Positions 1 to 11,340 of a DNA stretch of 31,953 bases are shown here, one piece after another. Where the stretch lies: contig MU400849.1 in assembly GCA_022578965.1 (NCBI GenBank), positions 1 through 31,953 on the forward strand, read 5' to 3'. The stretch is from Xylaria sp. FL1777. Its lineage: Eukaryota > Ascomycota > Sordariomycetes > Xylariales > Xylariaceae. A program made the translations under genes and the position numbers. The notes under the pieces were generated by a model that was given only the letters and a program-made list of their open reading frames with translations, made no database searches and was not told the DNA's origin. The first letter of the stretch is position 1. Each line of letters opens with the position of its first letter.

Positions 1-180
1 TTTCTTTTAATATTATTATATTTTAGTACTTTTAGTACTTTTAGTACTACTAAGCTAGTATTTTTAGTATTTAGTATTAGTATTAGTACTACGTAGTACT
101 AAACTAGCTTAGTATTAGTACTAAGTAGTACTAAACTAATTTAGTATTAGTAGTACTAAATACTAAATTAGTAGTACTAA
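1..180. repeat. Left-end TTAGTA/TACTAA short-repeat array
   Basis: The stretch is built almost only from the words TTAGTA, TAGTACT and TACTAA in both orientations. Three copies of a 9-bp unit TTTTAGTAC run from about 21 to 48. A perfect 20-bp palindrome, TTAGTACTACGTAGTACTAA, occupies 83-102. The same words return at the right end of the window, so both ends carry related satellite-like sequence. This may be where an assembly broke, or a dispersed satellite. I see no coding potential. Confidence 0.8.
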
Positions 181-1256
181 TTTTCAACCTTGGCTCTATG
201 TATTTTATTTGTATTTTTGTTTTTTTTGTAGAGCTTTTTTTTTTTTTTTTAGGAAAAGTTTTTTATTGTAACGTTGTTTTTTTTATATGTTCTTATTATT
301 GTTGTTTTTAGGAAAAAAAAATCAGTAGCGCTATAATACTTTTTATAATTTGTTTAGTTGCTTTTTTATTACGTTAGCTATTTTTAGGTTTTTTTTAGTT
401 TGCAGTAGCTTAGCTGCAAAGCTTTTTTATAGCTGTTTTTTTTTTTTTGCAGTAAGTTATAACATAGAACTATATATTAAAAAGTTTTCTTTTTTTTTGC
501 GCATTTATAAAAAAGCATAAAAAAGCTTAAAACTTTTTTTTTATATAAAAATGCCTTTAAACTTATTTTTCTAGTATATATTTATATTATTATAGTTGCT
601 TTATGCTTTAATAGCTTACTATACTTTTTAAAAGCCTTATTTTTGCTAAGCTTTTGTTTAGCTATAGCTAAGTAGCTACTGCTTATTTTAGTTTAAATTT
701 ATGTGCTTATTTATTTTTTTTTAAGCGCAATTTTAAGTTTTTTTTCTTTTAACTACTTTTTTAGCTAGAAGTCTAGTTTTAGCGTTAAATTTTTTTTAGC
801 TGTGCTTTCTTTGTTGCTTATAGGTTTGCTTTTAAGTTAATTTTTAGTTTTTTAAGTTTTTGCGTTTTAAATAAAAGTTTTAATTTTTGCTGTTGCTTGT
901 TAAATTAACTTTTTTATAGCTAAGCTTTTTATATAATATTTGCAAGCAATAAAAAAATATTAGCTAGCTTGTTTTTATTAAAGCTTGCTTATTATGCAAG
1001 CTAATAAGCAAGCTTTTTTGCTTTGCTTAGTTATTTGCGCTTTTTTTGCTTTAGTATAAAAAGTGTTAACGTTTTTATTTCTGTTTTTAGTATAAAAGCT
1101 GCATAAGCTTTAGCTTTTTTTTTTTGCTTTTTTTTATTAGCTACTATACGTTTTTTTTTTTTTTTTTTTTCTTTAGAAAATATTTGTACTTTTAATTTTT
1201 TAAAGTTTGTAGCAACACATAATTAAGTATTTTAGTAGCTAAAACAGCAATATATA
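181..1256. other. T-rich stretch, no supported gene
   Basis: The region is T-rich, with T runs at 235-250 and 1151-1170. No frame on either strand stays low in stops for more than a couple of 20-codon blocks in the lines I checked. Decayed transposon sequence is likely but I cannot name it. Confidence 0.4.
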
Positions 1257-1568
1257 TACTAAATAAGTTAAGCTAGCTTACAACATAAAAAAGCTTTAGC
1301 TTAAGTTTATTATTAATAAGTTTGCTTAAAATAATATGCTTTTTAATAATAAACGTGTTTATATTATGTTTAAAAGTTAAGCAAATAAGCATAAAAGCAA
1401 AGCTATTGTTTAGCTTATAGTTTTAAAGCTTTAAAAAAAAAAGTATTTTAACGCATAATTTTTATAAAGTAGTATGCATTATAGTAGCATTTATGCATAG
1501 CTAATTATTTTTGCGCAATTTTAAAATAATAGCAAGTTGTATAAATATAATAATAGTTAACGCAATTA
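1257..1568 (+). repeat. Direct repeat copy A (312 bp)
   Basis: This block recurs in the same orientation at 3158-3543, both starting TACTAAATAAGTTAAGCTAG. Most differences are C/T or G/A transitions, as expected of RIP. The main length difference is an insert of roughly 70 bp in copy B after the segment matching about 1485. Two readings are possible: long terminal repeats of a small decayed retroelement (about 2.3 kb end to end), or a duplicated segment of a decayed gene. I saw no obvious primer-binding site or TG...CA ends. Confidence 0.85.
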
Positions 1569-1620
1569 AACATTTAGTATTAAAGCGTAAAGCTATAAAT
1601 GTACTGCATTAGCTGCTTTT

Positions 1621-2020
1621 GCTTTATTAAACTTTTTTAATAATAATAAAAATAATAGCTTAAATAATAACGCTAAAACTTTTAGTAAGCGTTTTGTTAC
1701 AAAAAAAGCTAAAGTTATAGCTGTAACACTAACGCCTTAAAAAAATAACAAAAATATTACTGCTTTTAGCTATATTTTTATAAAAACAGTTATTAGTACT
1801 TTTATTGTTATAATAGCTTTTTAAGCTATAAATGCTTTTATTTTTAGTAATAGTATAAGCATTTTAGCTATACTATTTTTTAGCAAAGTGTTTAATTATA
1901 AAGCTTAAACAAGCATTGCTTATAGCATATAGTATTATTTTTAAGCTATTAAACTTACTACTAATTTAACGTTTATAAAAAAAAAGTTCAAAACTAGCGT
2001 AAATCTTTTTTTTTAGCTTT
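1621..2020 (+). pseudogene. Decayed coding frame, function unknown
   Basis: The frame with codons starting at 1621 carries only about 6 stops in some 130 codons, all TAA or TAG. The two other plus frames show about three per 20 codons in the lines compared. The translation is rich in Asn and Lys near 1639-1680, consistent with an originally acidic stretch (Asp to Asn, Glu to Lys). It then turns hydrophobic and aromatic. The frame may begin inside direct repeat copy A. I recognise no domain. The call rests on stop density alone and could be an accident of composition. Confidence 0.4.
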
Positions 2021-2040
2021 ATAAATAATTATAGCTTTAA

Positions 2041-2590
2041 TAAAAAAAACCTATAGATTTGATTAAACTTTACGTTTTACTTGCTTTTTATATTTAGTGC
2101 AATTTTTTTTAAACAAATTATAAGCTTTTGTTTATATAAGCAACTTAAAGTTTAAATTGTTTAATAAGTTTTGTACGCTTAAAGTAATTTGTTTAATAAT
2201 AATAGTAGGTTTTTAGCTATTATTTTTATTTAAAAAAACTTATAAACTTAATTAAACTTTATATTTTACTTGCTTTTTATATTTAGCGCAATTTTTTTTA
2301 AACAAATTATAAGCTTTTATTTATATAAGTAACTTAAAGTTTAAATTGTTTAATAAATTTTGCATACTTAAAGCAATTTATTTAATAGTAATAGCAAGTT
2401 TTTAGTTATTGTTTTTGTTTAAAATTAAGTAGTTAAGCTTAAAGGTTTTTTACTAAAAGTATTTTAAAGTTTAGATTTTTTAGTAAGTTCTATATGCTTA
2501 AAGTAATCTGTTTATTTAATAGTAATAATAAGTTCTTAGCTATTGTTTTTGTTTAAAATTAAGTAGTTAAGCTTAAAGGTTTTTTGCTAA
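2041..2590. repeat. Tandem repeat, about 189 bp then 134 bp
   Basis: Copy 1 (about 2041-2229) and copy 2 (about 2230-2453) match at a spacing of 189 bp, with ATTAAACTTT at 2062 and 2251. Copy 3 (about 2454-2590) repeats the last part of copy 2 at a spacing of 134 bp, seen from the shared GTTTTTGTTTAAAATTAAG at 2411 and 2545. Copy 3 lacks roughly 55 bp relative to copy 1. Differences between copies 1 and 2 are almost all C/T and G/A transitions. Neither strand gives a convincing frame through it. Confidence 0.85.
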
Positions 2591-3157
2591 ATAACTAAAT
2601 AAAAAACAAACGAAATAAGTTAATAAACGTAACTATTAAACTAGTATTAAAAATAGCAATAAAAGCAATTAGCAAAAAGGAAAAAAAAAAAAAAAAAAAA
2701 AAGCAAGTAAAAAGAAAAAAGCTAGCAAAAAAAGCAAAAGTGCTTCTTTAGTAATCCTAAAAAACAAGAACTTAAATAATAAAACGCTTAAAAAAAAAAA
2801 AAAAAAAAAAAAAAGCAAAAGCAGCTAACTTTGCAAACTAAAATATCTTTAATAATTGCAAACTATGCTTTATGTACTAAAGCATTTAGTAAACTTAGAA
2901 AAAAAAGCGCTACTATGCTTTAAAAACAAAGCACTTTAAAAAAAGTTATTTTATTAAGAACTAAAGTTGTAGCAAAGTAAAAAAAGCTTAATTATAAAAA
3001 AATAATTTAATATTTACTATATAAAAATAAGTTCTTTTTTAATACTTCTTAAAAAAACTTAAGAATTAATAATATTAAGCTTTTACTTATAATTATAACT
3101 TAGTAGCTATTTTTCTGTAATTTAACTTTACTTTAAAAATAAACATTTTTAATAGCG
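2591..3157. other. A-rich spacer with long poly(A) runs
   Basis: Runs of 22 A (2681-2702) and 25 A (2790-2814) stand out. A plus-strand reading is Lys-rich with scattered CAA, AGA and GAA codons. It could be a Glu-rich coding stretch in which GAA/GAG became AAA/AAG, but the runs make the frame unreliable. I do not call a gene. Confidence 0.35.
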
Positions 3158-3543
3158 TACTAAATAAGTTAAGCTAGCTTACAATATAAAAAAGCTTTAG
3201 TTTAAGTTTATTATTAATAAGTTTGCTTAAAATAACATGCTTTTTAATAATAAACGTGTTTATAATTATTATGTTTAAAAGTTAAGCAAAAAAGCATAAA
3301 AGTAAAACTATTGTTTAGCTTATAGTTTTAAAGCTTCGAAAAAAAAGGTATTTTAACGTATAATTTTTGTAATAAAGCATACGTTATAATAGCGTTTAAA
3401 AAAAGCAAGAAAAGCTATAGCTTAAGTGCTATAAGCTTTACATGCTAATAATTAATAGCGCAAATTTTTTGTGCATAGCTAATTATTTCTGCGCGATTTT
3501 GAAATAGCAGCAAGTTATATAGATATAATAGCTAACGTAATTA
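3158..3543 (+). repeat. Direct repeat copy B (386 bp)
   Basis: This is the second copy of the block at 1257-1568, same orientation, 1.9 kb downstream. It carries a small insert in the segment GTTTATAATTATTATG and an insert of about 70 bp between roughly 3396 and 3466. Similarity resumes in GCATAGCTAATTATTTCTGC and ends around the TAACGTAATTA at 3533-3543. Most mismatches are transitions. Confidence 0.85.
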
Positions 3544-4824
3544 CTGCTATAAAAAAAGCTAAACTTTATTACTAATATATAGCTTTTTAAAAATTATATA
3601 TAAACGTAAAAATTAAAACAAAACTATTGCAGTTTTTTGTTTAAGCAAATAAAACAAAAGTACTAAAAAGTAGGTAAAATATATGCGCAACAGCTAAAAA
3701 AAAAAGAAAGCAAAAATAAAAATATATTTAGGTATGCAAAAGTAAACAACTTAGCCGAATAAAAACAACTAATATAGCTATTTAAGCTTATGCAAAAAAA
3801 TTAGCTGCAAGTAAATAACAAGTAAGCTAAAAATATAGTTAATATGCTTTACTATACTTAGTAGTTTTATAATAAGTTTTATTAATATAAATAATTGTTA
3901 TAAAATAACGCTATTATTGCAAAATTAACAACAATAATATATATTATATTTAACGTAACAATAATTGTTTTAGAAATATAAGTTTTAATTAAGTAAAATA
4001 AATCAAAGTATACTTATTATTTTTTTTATTTATTAATTTTATTATATATTATTTTTTTAACTTTTAGTAAAATTTATAGCAAAATATATAGCTGCTTGCT
4101 TAAAAACTACTATTGTAAATAAATATATAGCTATACTTAAGTATAAAAACTAATTTTTAAACTATTATTTTATATAGTACAGCAAAGCATTAAAGTATAA
4201 TAGCAAGCAATAAAAAAAAAAGCTAAAAATAAGTTTTATTAGTTATATATTTTTTTAATGTTTTTAAACAACTTAAAGGATTATATAATGCAAAATATAG
4301 TATTAGTAGTAGTAAAGATATATATATAAAACTAAAAAAAAAATTAAGAAAAAGTTATTAAAAAGCTTAATAAAATTAACATTTTAAAACATTAGTTTAA
4401 TAGTATTGTTTATATTTAACATATTTTTAACAATATAGTAGCAAATTAAAAAAAATAAATATTTTTTTTTTTTTAATTTGTTTTAAAGCTTTATATAACT
4501 TAAGATATATATTATAATAGTTTAGCTTTATTAATTTAATAAATATATAATAAAATATATTTTAAAAATAGTTTTAAAACTTATGTAAAAAGTTAAATAT
4601 ATTAGTATAAATATAGCTAAATGTAAATAAATATAAGCAAAAGCAAAGTTAAAAATAAACAGTAATATTATATTATATAAAATAAGTAGTAGTATAGCTA
4701 TAATAATAATATATAATAAAATTTTATAATTTTTTTTAATATAATTTAACAAGCAAAAAACAAAACTTAAAGCTTAAAAAAAAAACATTTATTAATTTAT
4801 GCTAAAATATAACAAAAAAATCTA
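3544..4824. other. No supported feature
   Basis: Plus-strand readings at 3601-3840 look protein-like by eye, but stop frequency in that frame is no better than in a competing frame. A 74-codon minus-strand open stretch at 4531-4752 is made of Ile, Leu, Tyr, Phe and Lys. It lies in the same frame as the decayed gene at 4825-5760 but is separated from it by several stops. It could be a continuation or chance. Confidence 0.35.
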
Positions 4825-5760
4825 TTATTTTTTTTTTTTAACTATTGCTTTTTTTTTATAGGCCTTTAAAATATTGCGTTTTAAGCAACGCGTAATTATA
4901 AGCAATATATTATCTTTTGTACTTTTGTTAGTTATATAAGCTTTTTTACAAAAATTATGCATAAAAGCAATAGTTTTATTATTATTATTTTTATTTAAAG
5001 CTAGATTAAAGTTAATATTATTTTTATTAGTTGTTTTTAAATTAGTAAACTAAGTTAAAAATGCTAAAGTATTTATATTAGTAATATTAAAAAATAGCGT
5101 TATATTTAAAGCGTTTATTGTTAATATTGTTGTTTTAATAAAGCTTTAACTAAAAAGTATATAAAAAATACTTTTAGTTTTAGCATTAACTATATTTTTG
5201 TTTTTAAAAATAAAGTGCTTAAAAAATGTTAGTATAATAAGCAACTAAATAATAAATAAGCTTTTATTAATAAATTTTATAATTTAAAAAGTATAAAGTA
5301 AAGTTTTAGTTTTTAAGTTAGCTATGTTTTCTTTAATAGTAGTTATAGTTGTACTAGTATGTTTTAATGCTGTAATAAATGCTAATTGTTTTTAAATATG
5401 CTTTTAGTGATATAATAATAATAAACTAGCTATAAATAGCAAACTTAGCTCTTTAATGCTAGCAAACTTAATTATATTAGCTATAATACAAAATATAAAG
5501 TTTTTTTTATTTTTACTAGTAATAAAAGTTATTAAGTTTATATTTTTAATATTTAAGTTTTTTTTGTTATAATTAGTAGAATTAATAATATTTATTGTAT
5601 TAATATGCTAGTAGTAAATTATATTACTAAGTACTTTTTTAGCAATATGCTATGCTAAACTAAGCATATAAATTAAAGCTAATGTTAGTACTTATTGTTT
5701 TTTGTTAACTTTAGTTAAAATAATAACAACTGCAAAAATAAAAACTAAACCTTTAATCTT
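4825..5760 (-). pseudogene. Decayed protein gene, about 310 codons, function unknown
   Basis: On the minus strand one frame runs from 5760 down to the TAA at about 4828 with only about eight in-frame TAA/TAG stops in 310 codons (about 2.6 %). The two other minus frames over 5041-5100 each have three per 20 codons. This is the cleanest unidentified decayed gene in the window. The reading begins with KIKGLVFIFAVVIILTKVNK and closes with a Lys-rich tail. Runs such as NKNNNNKT near 4970-5000 suggest a once acidic Asp/Glu stretch. Lines above 5760, up to about 6000, are also fairly open, so the N-terminus may lie further upstream. I recognise no family, and a transposon-encoded protein is most likely from context. 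Confidence 0.6.
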
Positions 5761-7483
5761 TAGGTTATACTATAAAAAACAAATAAAAAAGAAAATTAAT
5801 GTTTTTTGTTTTTATTTTTAAGTAAGTTAAATATATATATAATTTATAACATTAGTTATAGTTGCTATAAAAAGCTAATGCTAATTTAAATTGTTTTGTT
5901 TAATACTAAAAATAAATATACTAAGTTTTATAAAGATTTTTAAACAATTTAAGATATTACTTATTAATATAGTGTTTTTATTAGTTTTAAAGTAATTTAT
6001 TTAAAACAAAAGTTAACATAAGTAAAAAAGAACGCATTATAATATATTAAGCTACTTACTATAGTTATTTTATGTTAATATATGCTTAACTAAACAAAAA
6101 TAGTATTATATGCTAAAGTATTATATTAATTAACAACTGTTTTTAAGTAGCTAGCAAACTTAAGTTTTATATTATATTTTGTGTTTAAGTAGTTTTGTAT
6201 ATTATAAGTTATGTTGTTAAACCAGCTTACTATTGTAAAAAATAAAAAAAATAGTAAAACATAGTTGCAACTTGTAAAAAAAAAAAATCAGTTGTATTAA
6301 ATTTATGCTTTTAAATCTATAATAAAGTTTAAAATATTCAATAAAAAAAAATAAAAGCTATAATAAAAAGTATAAAAAAAGCAATAAAAAAACTATTATG
6401 TAGTATAGTTATTTTTAGAAAAGCTATTTAATATAAGTATATATATATATATATATGCGTATAATACTTGTTAAAAAAATAAAAGCATACTAAAAATTAT
6501 ACTTTAAAACTGCTAAGCATAGTATATTAGGTATAAAGCTAAAAGTTTAGCAAATAAACTAGTAAAACTAGTTTTATAAATTTTGAAAAAATTTAAAAGC
6601 TATAACTTTAATATAATATTTTATAAACTTTAGTAAAAAAACATTAGATTACCTCTTTAGATTTTTAAGCAGCTAAAAAGAAATTAAAGTATAAACTATA
6701 GTAAAAGTGCTAATTATGCATAATATTTTACTTTTTATAAAGCTAAAGCATTAGCTATTATTAAGCTATTTATAATATCTTAGTTTTAAATCAAATAAAC
6801 ATTTTTAACTAGGTTTAATTTATTATTAAGTGTTAAAATTGCTATATATATTAGTAAAGCTTTATAATAGTTTAGTTTATTGGTTATTAGCTTAATTAAT
6901 TATTTTAAAAACACTTTATATAAATCTATAAAATTAGTTATGCAGTGTTAAGCTACTTCTAAAAGTATAGTTAAGCAATAAATATTTATAAATGCTATAA
7001 TGCAATTATATAAAAAGTAATTAATCTAAAAAGTAAACACTATAACTTAAAACAAAACTAATAAAAGTAAACAAAAAAAAAACAAAAAAAAATAAAACAA
7101 AGCAATAATGCTTATATTACTACTATTTAAAAAGCTTATATAAGGTAAACAAATCAAACTATTAGTAAAATTCATTACTATGTAAAAATATGTTATAATA
7201 GCTTTTATAAGTTTATAAACCTTAGAACTTTTTTTTTATTAAAACTTATAGATTTAGTATTATATAATACATAATTAAAATTTAACTGCAAACATAATGC
7301 ATAAATAGCGCGTACTATTTTATAATATTATTTTACTAAAAAATTAACCTTTAAACATTAAACTAAGCACTAATAATGTATAAATATATTAAAACAATAA
7401 AACAAAAAACATTAATTTTTTTCTTTTTTTTTTAGAAGATTTAACTATAAACATTAAGCATTATTAATATATGTTATATTATG
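5761..7483. other. No supported gene; TA microsatellite
   Basis: A (TA)n run lies at 6438-6456. Minus-strand frames at 5881-6000 are open enough to be the upstream end of the 4825-5760 remnant, but stops become dense above 6000. A degenerate copy of the 7484-7590 repeat word (TAGCGCGTACTATTTTATAA) sits near 7306-7325. Nothing else is supported. Confidence 0.35.
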
Positions 7484-7590
7484 ATTTTATACTTAGTAGC
7501 ATATGCTATTTTATGGCCTTATTTTATTTAGTAACGCGTGCTATTTTATAGTTTTATATTTAGTAGCGTGTGCTATTTTGTGGTTTTATT
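7484..7590. repeat. Short tandem repeat, three copies of 32-35 bp
   Basis: Three copies share a core of the form TAGTAGCRTRTGCTATTTTRTGG, anchored at 7496, 7531 and 7563, so the spacings are 35 and 32 bp. Copies differ mostly by transitions (CATATG, CGCGTG, CGTGTG). A fourth weaker copy lies about 190 bp upstream. Confidence 0.8.
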
Positions 7591-7842
7591 ATAACAATAA
7601 AACAGAAAGCGTTAAATTTTCTATTATTTACTTATTGTTTAAAAATAAATCGGCACTTTTTTATTGTTTTTTATTTCTTTAATTTAGGAGATTTAAAAGC
7701 TACAAAACTGCGTTATACTAAATATAATTTATTAACTATGTTATTTTTAGGAATTTTAAGCACAGGATTAATATTAGCATATATTATTATAATACTAGAA
7801 GCATATTTAGTAAATTCTAGGTTTAAAAAAACAACAGGTTAA
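7570..7842 (+). other. 90-codon open frame of doubtful status
   Basis: An uninterrupted ATG-to-TAA frame of 90 codons starts inside the third copy of the preceding tandem repeat. The second half reads hydrophobic (LGILSTGLILAYIIIILEAY). The stretch is slightly richer in G than its surroundings (GGAGAT, GGAATT, ACAGG). No ribosome-entry or splice context is recognisable and no family comes to mind. It could be a fragment of a decayed gene that escaped stops by chance. I do not consider it a functional gene. Confidence 0.15.
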
Positions 7843-7849
7843 AACTAGA

Positions 7850-8759
7850 TTAATTTTAGTATTTAAGTTAAAAAATCTACATTAAGAGTTACAAATAGTT
7901 TTATTTTCCGAGCTTTTTTTATAACTAAAGTTAGGCCTTTAAAAGCCATAATAACAATTAAAACATAAAAAAGGTATAAAGTTTAATTAAATAGCTTTAA
8001 GAGTTATTTTGTTTATATATTATTAGCAATAAAATTATATAAAATGTTATACTTAATTAAATAATAGTTAATTAGTTATATAATTAATTATATTAATATA
8101 AATAATTTTATTTAGCTAGTATTTTAAAAGGTTTAAATAAATAATTATTATTGTTTAAATATTATTAAATAGTTATATATTTTATATTAAATACTTTAAT
8201 AGTAAAGTTAAAAAAACATAAGTATTGCTTTACGTTTAAAAAGAATCAAAGTATAGTTTTATTAAAACCTGTTTATTTTTATATATTTGTGCTTCGTATT
8301 ATTATATAATACAAAAGGTTTTATAAAGCAATAAACAGCTAATAAATCATTTTAAATATAAGAGCATATAAAGCTATAAATTAAACTAGGTTTTCTAAAA
8401 AAATCTAAAACTACGCTAATAAATGCTTTTTCGTTTAAATTTAAACATTGCTTACTTTTAGGTTTATTGCTTAAATACTAAAATTCTATAGCTTAACTAT
8501 TTAAACATAATTTAAATAGCTATTATATTTTTAAATTTAGTTTAGTATTATACTATAGCTATTTTAAATTAAAGTATTAGCACTATTAAACTTGGCGTAT
8601 TTTTTACAAATAATAAAAACCATAAAAATGTTATATAAAAATAGTTTATACTACACTTAATTTTTAATAAAAGTAATTAACATATAACTGTTTTTTTTTT
8701 CTTATTATATAATATTAACTTAATTACTATTTATATAACTAGCATAATGCCTTGCTAAA
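7850..8759. other. No supported feature
   Basis: This is A+T-rich sequence with dense stops in the frames checked. It should contain the 5' end of the Helitron that follows, but the terminal TC cannot be picked out in such sequence. Confidence 0.3.
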
Positions 8760-9240
8760 GAACTAGTTGCAATATTTTTGTTGTTTAAACTTTGAATTTT
8801 TTTTGGTTTAATAACTTATTATAACATAATAATTTATAGACACTTTTATAACAGTTTACTTAAAATATAGGTTTTTAATGCTTTTAGATTTGCTAGTATA
8901 TAAATTATTAATATAGAAAAGCAAACTTTAAATATTTTTAATTCTGTAGTATAGCTTATTAGTTGTTTAATTCTTTAGAATTAATTAAATAAATCTGTTT
9001 TGTTTGCAAGTTTTAAACTATAAAAACAAATGTATTTTGCGCTATTTTTATTTCTTACGGCTAAAAGTTTTTTTTTGTTTGATTTATTAATAACGTTTAA
9101 TATAACTTTAACTTTTTTATTGCTAAACTTGCTTTTTTATTATTATATAATGTTTTATTTTGCTTTAAAAAACAATATTAGTTAAAAAAACTTTAAATTA
9201 TTAGCAATTATTATGCTAAGTAAAATAGTATTAAGACTTA
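8760..9240 (+). pseudogene. Probable decayed N-terminal low-complexity part of RepHel
   Basis: The frame with codons starting at 8763 has about eight stops in 160 codons. The translation is rich in Phe, Leu, Ile and Asn. Under C-to-T change Ser and Pro codons become Phe and Leu, so the original may have been a Ser/Pro-rich disordered tail. It is in a different frame from the DUF6570-like part that follows. It could also be an unrelated gene. Confidence 0.35.
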
Positions 9241-9600
9241 GTATGTTTAGTTTTAAAATAATTCTTTTGTAAAGTTTTATGTAATAATTATTTTATAGCA
9301 TAACTTTTTATTAAAGTTGCTTATAAAAGAACTAAAGTTTTGCTTTAATATATAAACGCTATAGAAAAAAAGTACAAACATTGCAAACTACTTAATACTA
9401 GTTCTAATTAGTATAAACTGGTTTAATTTAACTATTAAGCAAAAATTATTTAACGTGCGTAGAATATTATAAGTAATACTTATTTTTCCTTTAATTTTTG
9501 CGTTGTTTATTAATAATATTTATATAATAATTTAATACGCTAAGTTAACTAAGTTAATAATACTAATTTAAACTAAAACAAAAATTTTATAAAAGTTATT

Positions 9601-11340
9601 TAATACTGCTTATGTTTTTTACGTACTATAAAAACCAGAAAACAGCTTATATAAATATGCTTATTTTGCATTAAATCTATTAATGCTAAACAAATGCTAA
9701 AGTATATTATAGCTAATTATTTTAATACGAGCTATTTTTATTAATATTCTAAAAAGCTATGTTATTTTAGTTTTATAAAAAAACAATTGATTTTTTTATA
9801 TATTTTGTATAAATACATTATTAAGTTTTATGCTAAAGATTAAAAATAACTAACAGATGCTTATTACTAATTAAAAAAACAAATTATAGTTTAAAAACAA
9901 GATGTTTTATATATTGCTATTGTTTTACTTTATGTAGTTTTTAGTTTATATAATATTGTTTAAGTTTTTTAAATAAATACTATAAAGCTTAAACTATAAA
10001 ATACTAAAGATTTATTATATGTATATTGTTAATAAGTTATAAATGTTTTAGCTTAATTAAAAATTAATAATTTATTATATATAGATATTTCTATTAATAA
10101 TGCAGCGTTAACTAGTTTTTTAGTTAATAATATACTATTATTATTAATAAATAAAATATGTATTTTTGCTAAAAAAAATCCTAACATTACTTAAGCAAAC
10201 TATATAACTAACTAAGACTTTATTTTTAGTGTACTAATTAAGCAACTATAAAGCTTTTAATATGTTTTTAGTACTAAGCAGCAATAGTAGCTTAGCTTAA
10301 TAAAACAGAATAATTTAATAAAGTTTAGTATATTTGCAGTATTTAATAAAAATAAAGATATTTAAAGAACTAGTATTAATAAAAATGCTATTTTAAAGAT
10401 TAAAAAAACTATATTAAGCATGGGTTTTTGTAGCGCTACTTTATTTAAAAGTAGTATTAATACTGCTTGTTTTATAGCAAAAATTATTAATTTTGCTAAA
10501 GTTAATAATATAAAGTATTTTAGGATATAGTAGTGCACTAGCTTTACTAACTGCTTTAATAGAAATTTCTACTTAAAGGCATTTTTGCATTTTTTTTTAT
10601 ATAAGAAAAAAAAGCATAAAAATGCTTTTGCTATTAAAAATAATGTTTATGCTTGTAATACTAGCGTTAGCTAAAATGTTTAAGTTTAATGTTATTTTTT
10701 GCAACATAAAAGTTGCTATGCAGCAAATTTTTTTTTTTATTTCTATTTATAAATAATAAAATTTAAAATAACAGCACTTTTATTTTAAAAGCCTTAGTTA
10801 AACAAAACGCATAAGCTATAGTTTAAAAAGCATGCTACTTTTTAAGCCTAGCAGATTTAAATGCTAAAAAGCGCTTTATTTGCTATTATAAATATTATAG
10901 CAATTTATACATTAAAACTATACTACAAAATATCTGATTAATTAAGTATAAACAGCTTTATTTTTACGAACAAAAAAATATTCTTAAAAGTTAATTATAG
11001 TTATTAATTGTTATATATAGCTTATTTATAATCTGGTTTACTATTAATTCTAAGAATTAAAGTAGCTTTGTAATTTTTAAAATAATGCTTTTTAGAAACC
11101 TAGCATAAGCTAAAGCATTAAATAAGTACTAAGTAAGCTTTAATAATAATTAATAAAGCTTTAAATTTGCTAAAACTATATATTAAAATTTTATAGCTGC
11201 TGCTTAAATGTTTTAAATATATATAAACATGTTTGTTAAAAACGTAGTAAAAGCTAAAGCATTTAATAAAATTGCTATATATTATAGTGTAATAAAAAGC
11301 AATAGTTAAAAAAGCTTTTATTTGCATAAAATGTTATAGT
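9601..11340 (+). pseudogene. Decayed Helitron RepHel, DUF6570-like and Helitron N-terminal domains
   Basis: Codons starting at 9601 stay in one frame to about 11340, with about 37 stops in the first 500 codons. At 10081-10140 the reading IDISINNAALTSFLVNNILL matches the DUF6570-type pattern (Y-x-D-I-x-I-D...A-L...L-P-x-D) with Pro as Leu and Asp as Asn. At 10579-10617 the reading AFLHFFLYKKKKH is the hallmark AFPxxFPYGEGGH with Pro as Leu and Gly or Glu as Lys. At 10699-10740 LQHKSCYAANFFFY matches the following block L-x-H-x-S-R-x-A-x-x-x-x-F. These three occur in the order and strand expected for fungal Helitron proteins. Confidence 0.8.

Noticed and set aside
3541..4500. Plus-strand reading that looks protein-like by eye
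   Set aside because: Stops occur about 28 times in 320 codons, close to what the composition gives, and a competing frame is equally open at 3601-3780.
4531..4752. 73-codon open frame on the minus strand as an independent gene
   Set aside because: It is nearly all Ile, Leu, Tyr, Phe and Lys. It shares frame with the 4825-5760 remnant but is cut off by several stops, so at best it is a tail of that remnant.
11118..11327. 69-codon open frame on the minus strand
   Set aside because: It lies opposite the decayed Helitron gene and has a bland Ile/Leu/Tyr/Lys composition; it is an antisense shadow.
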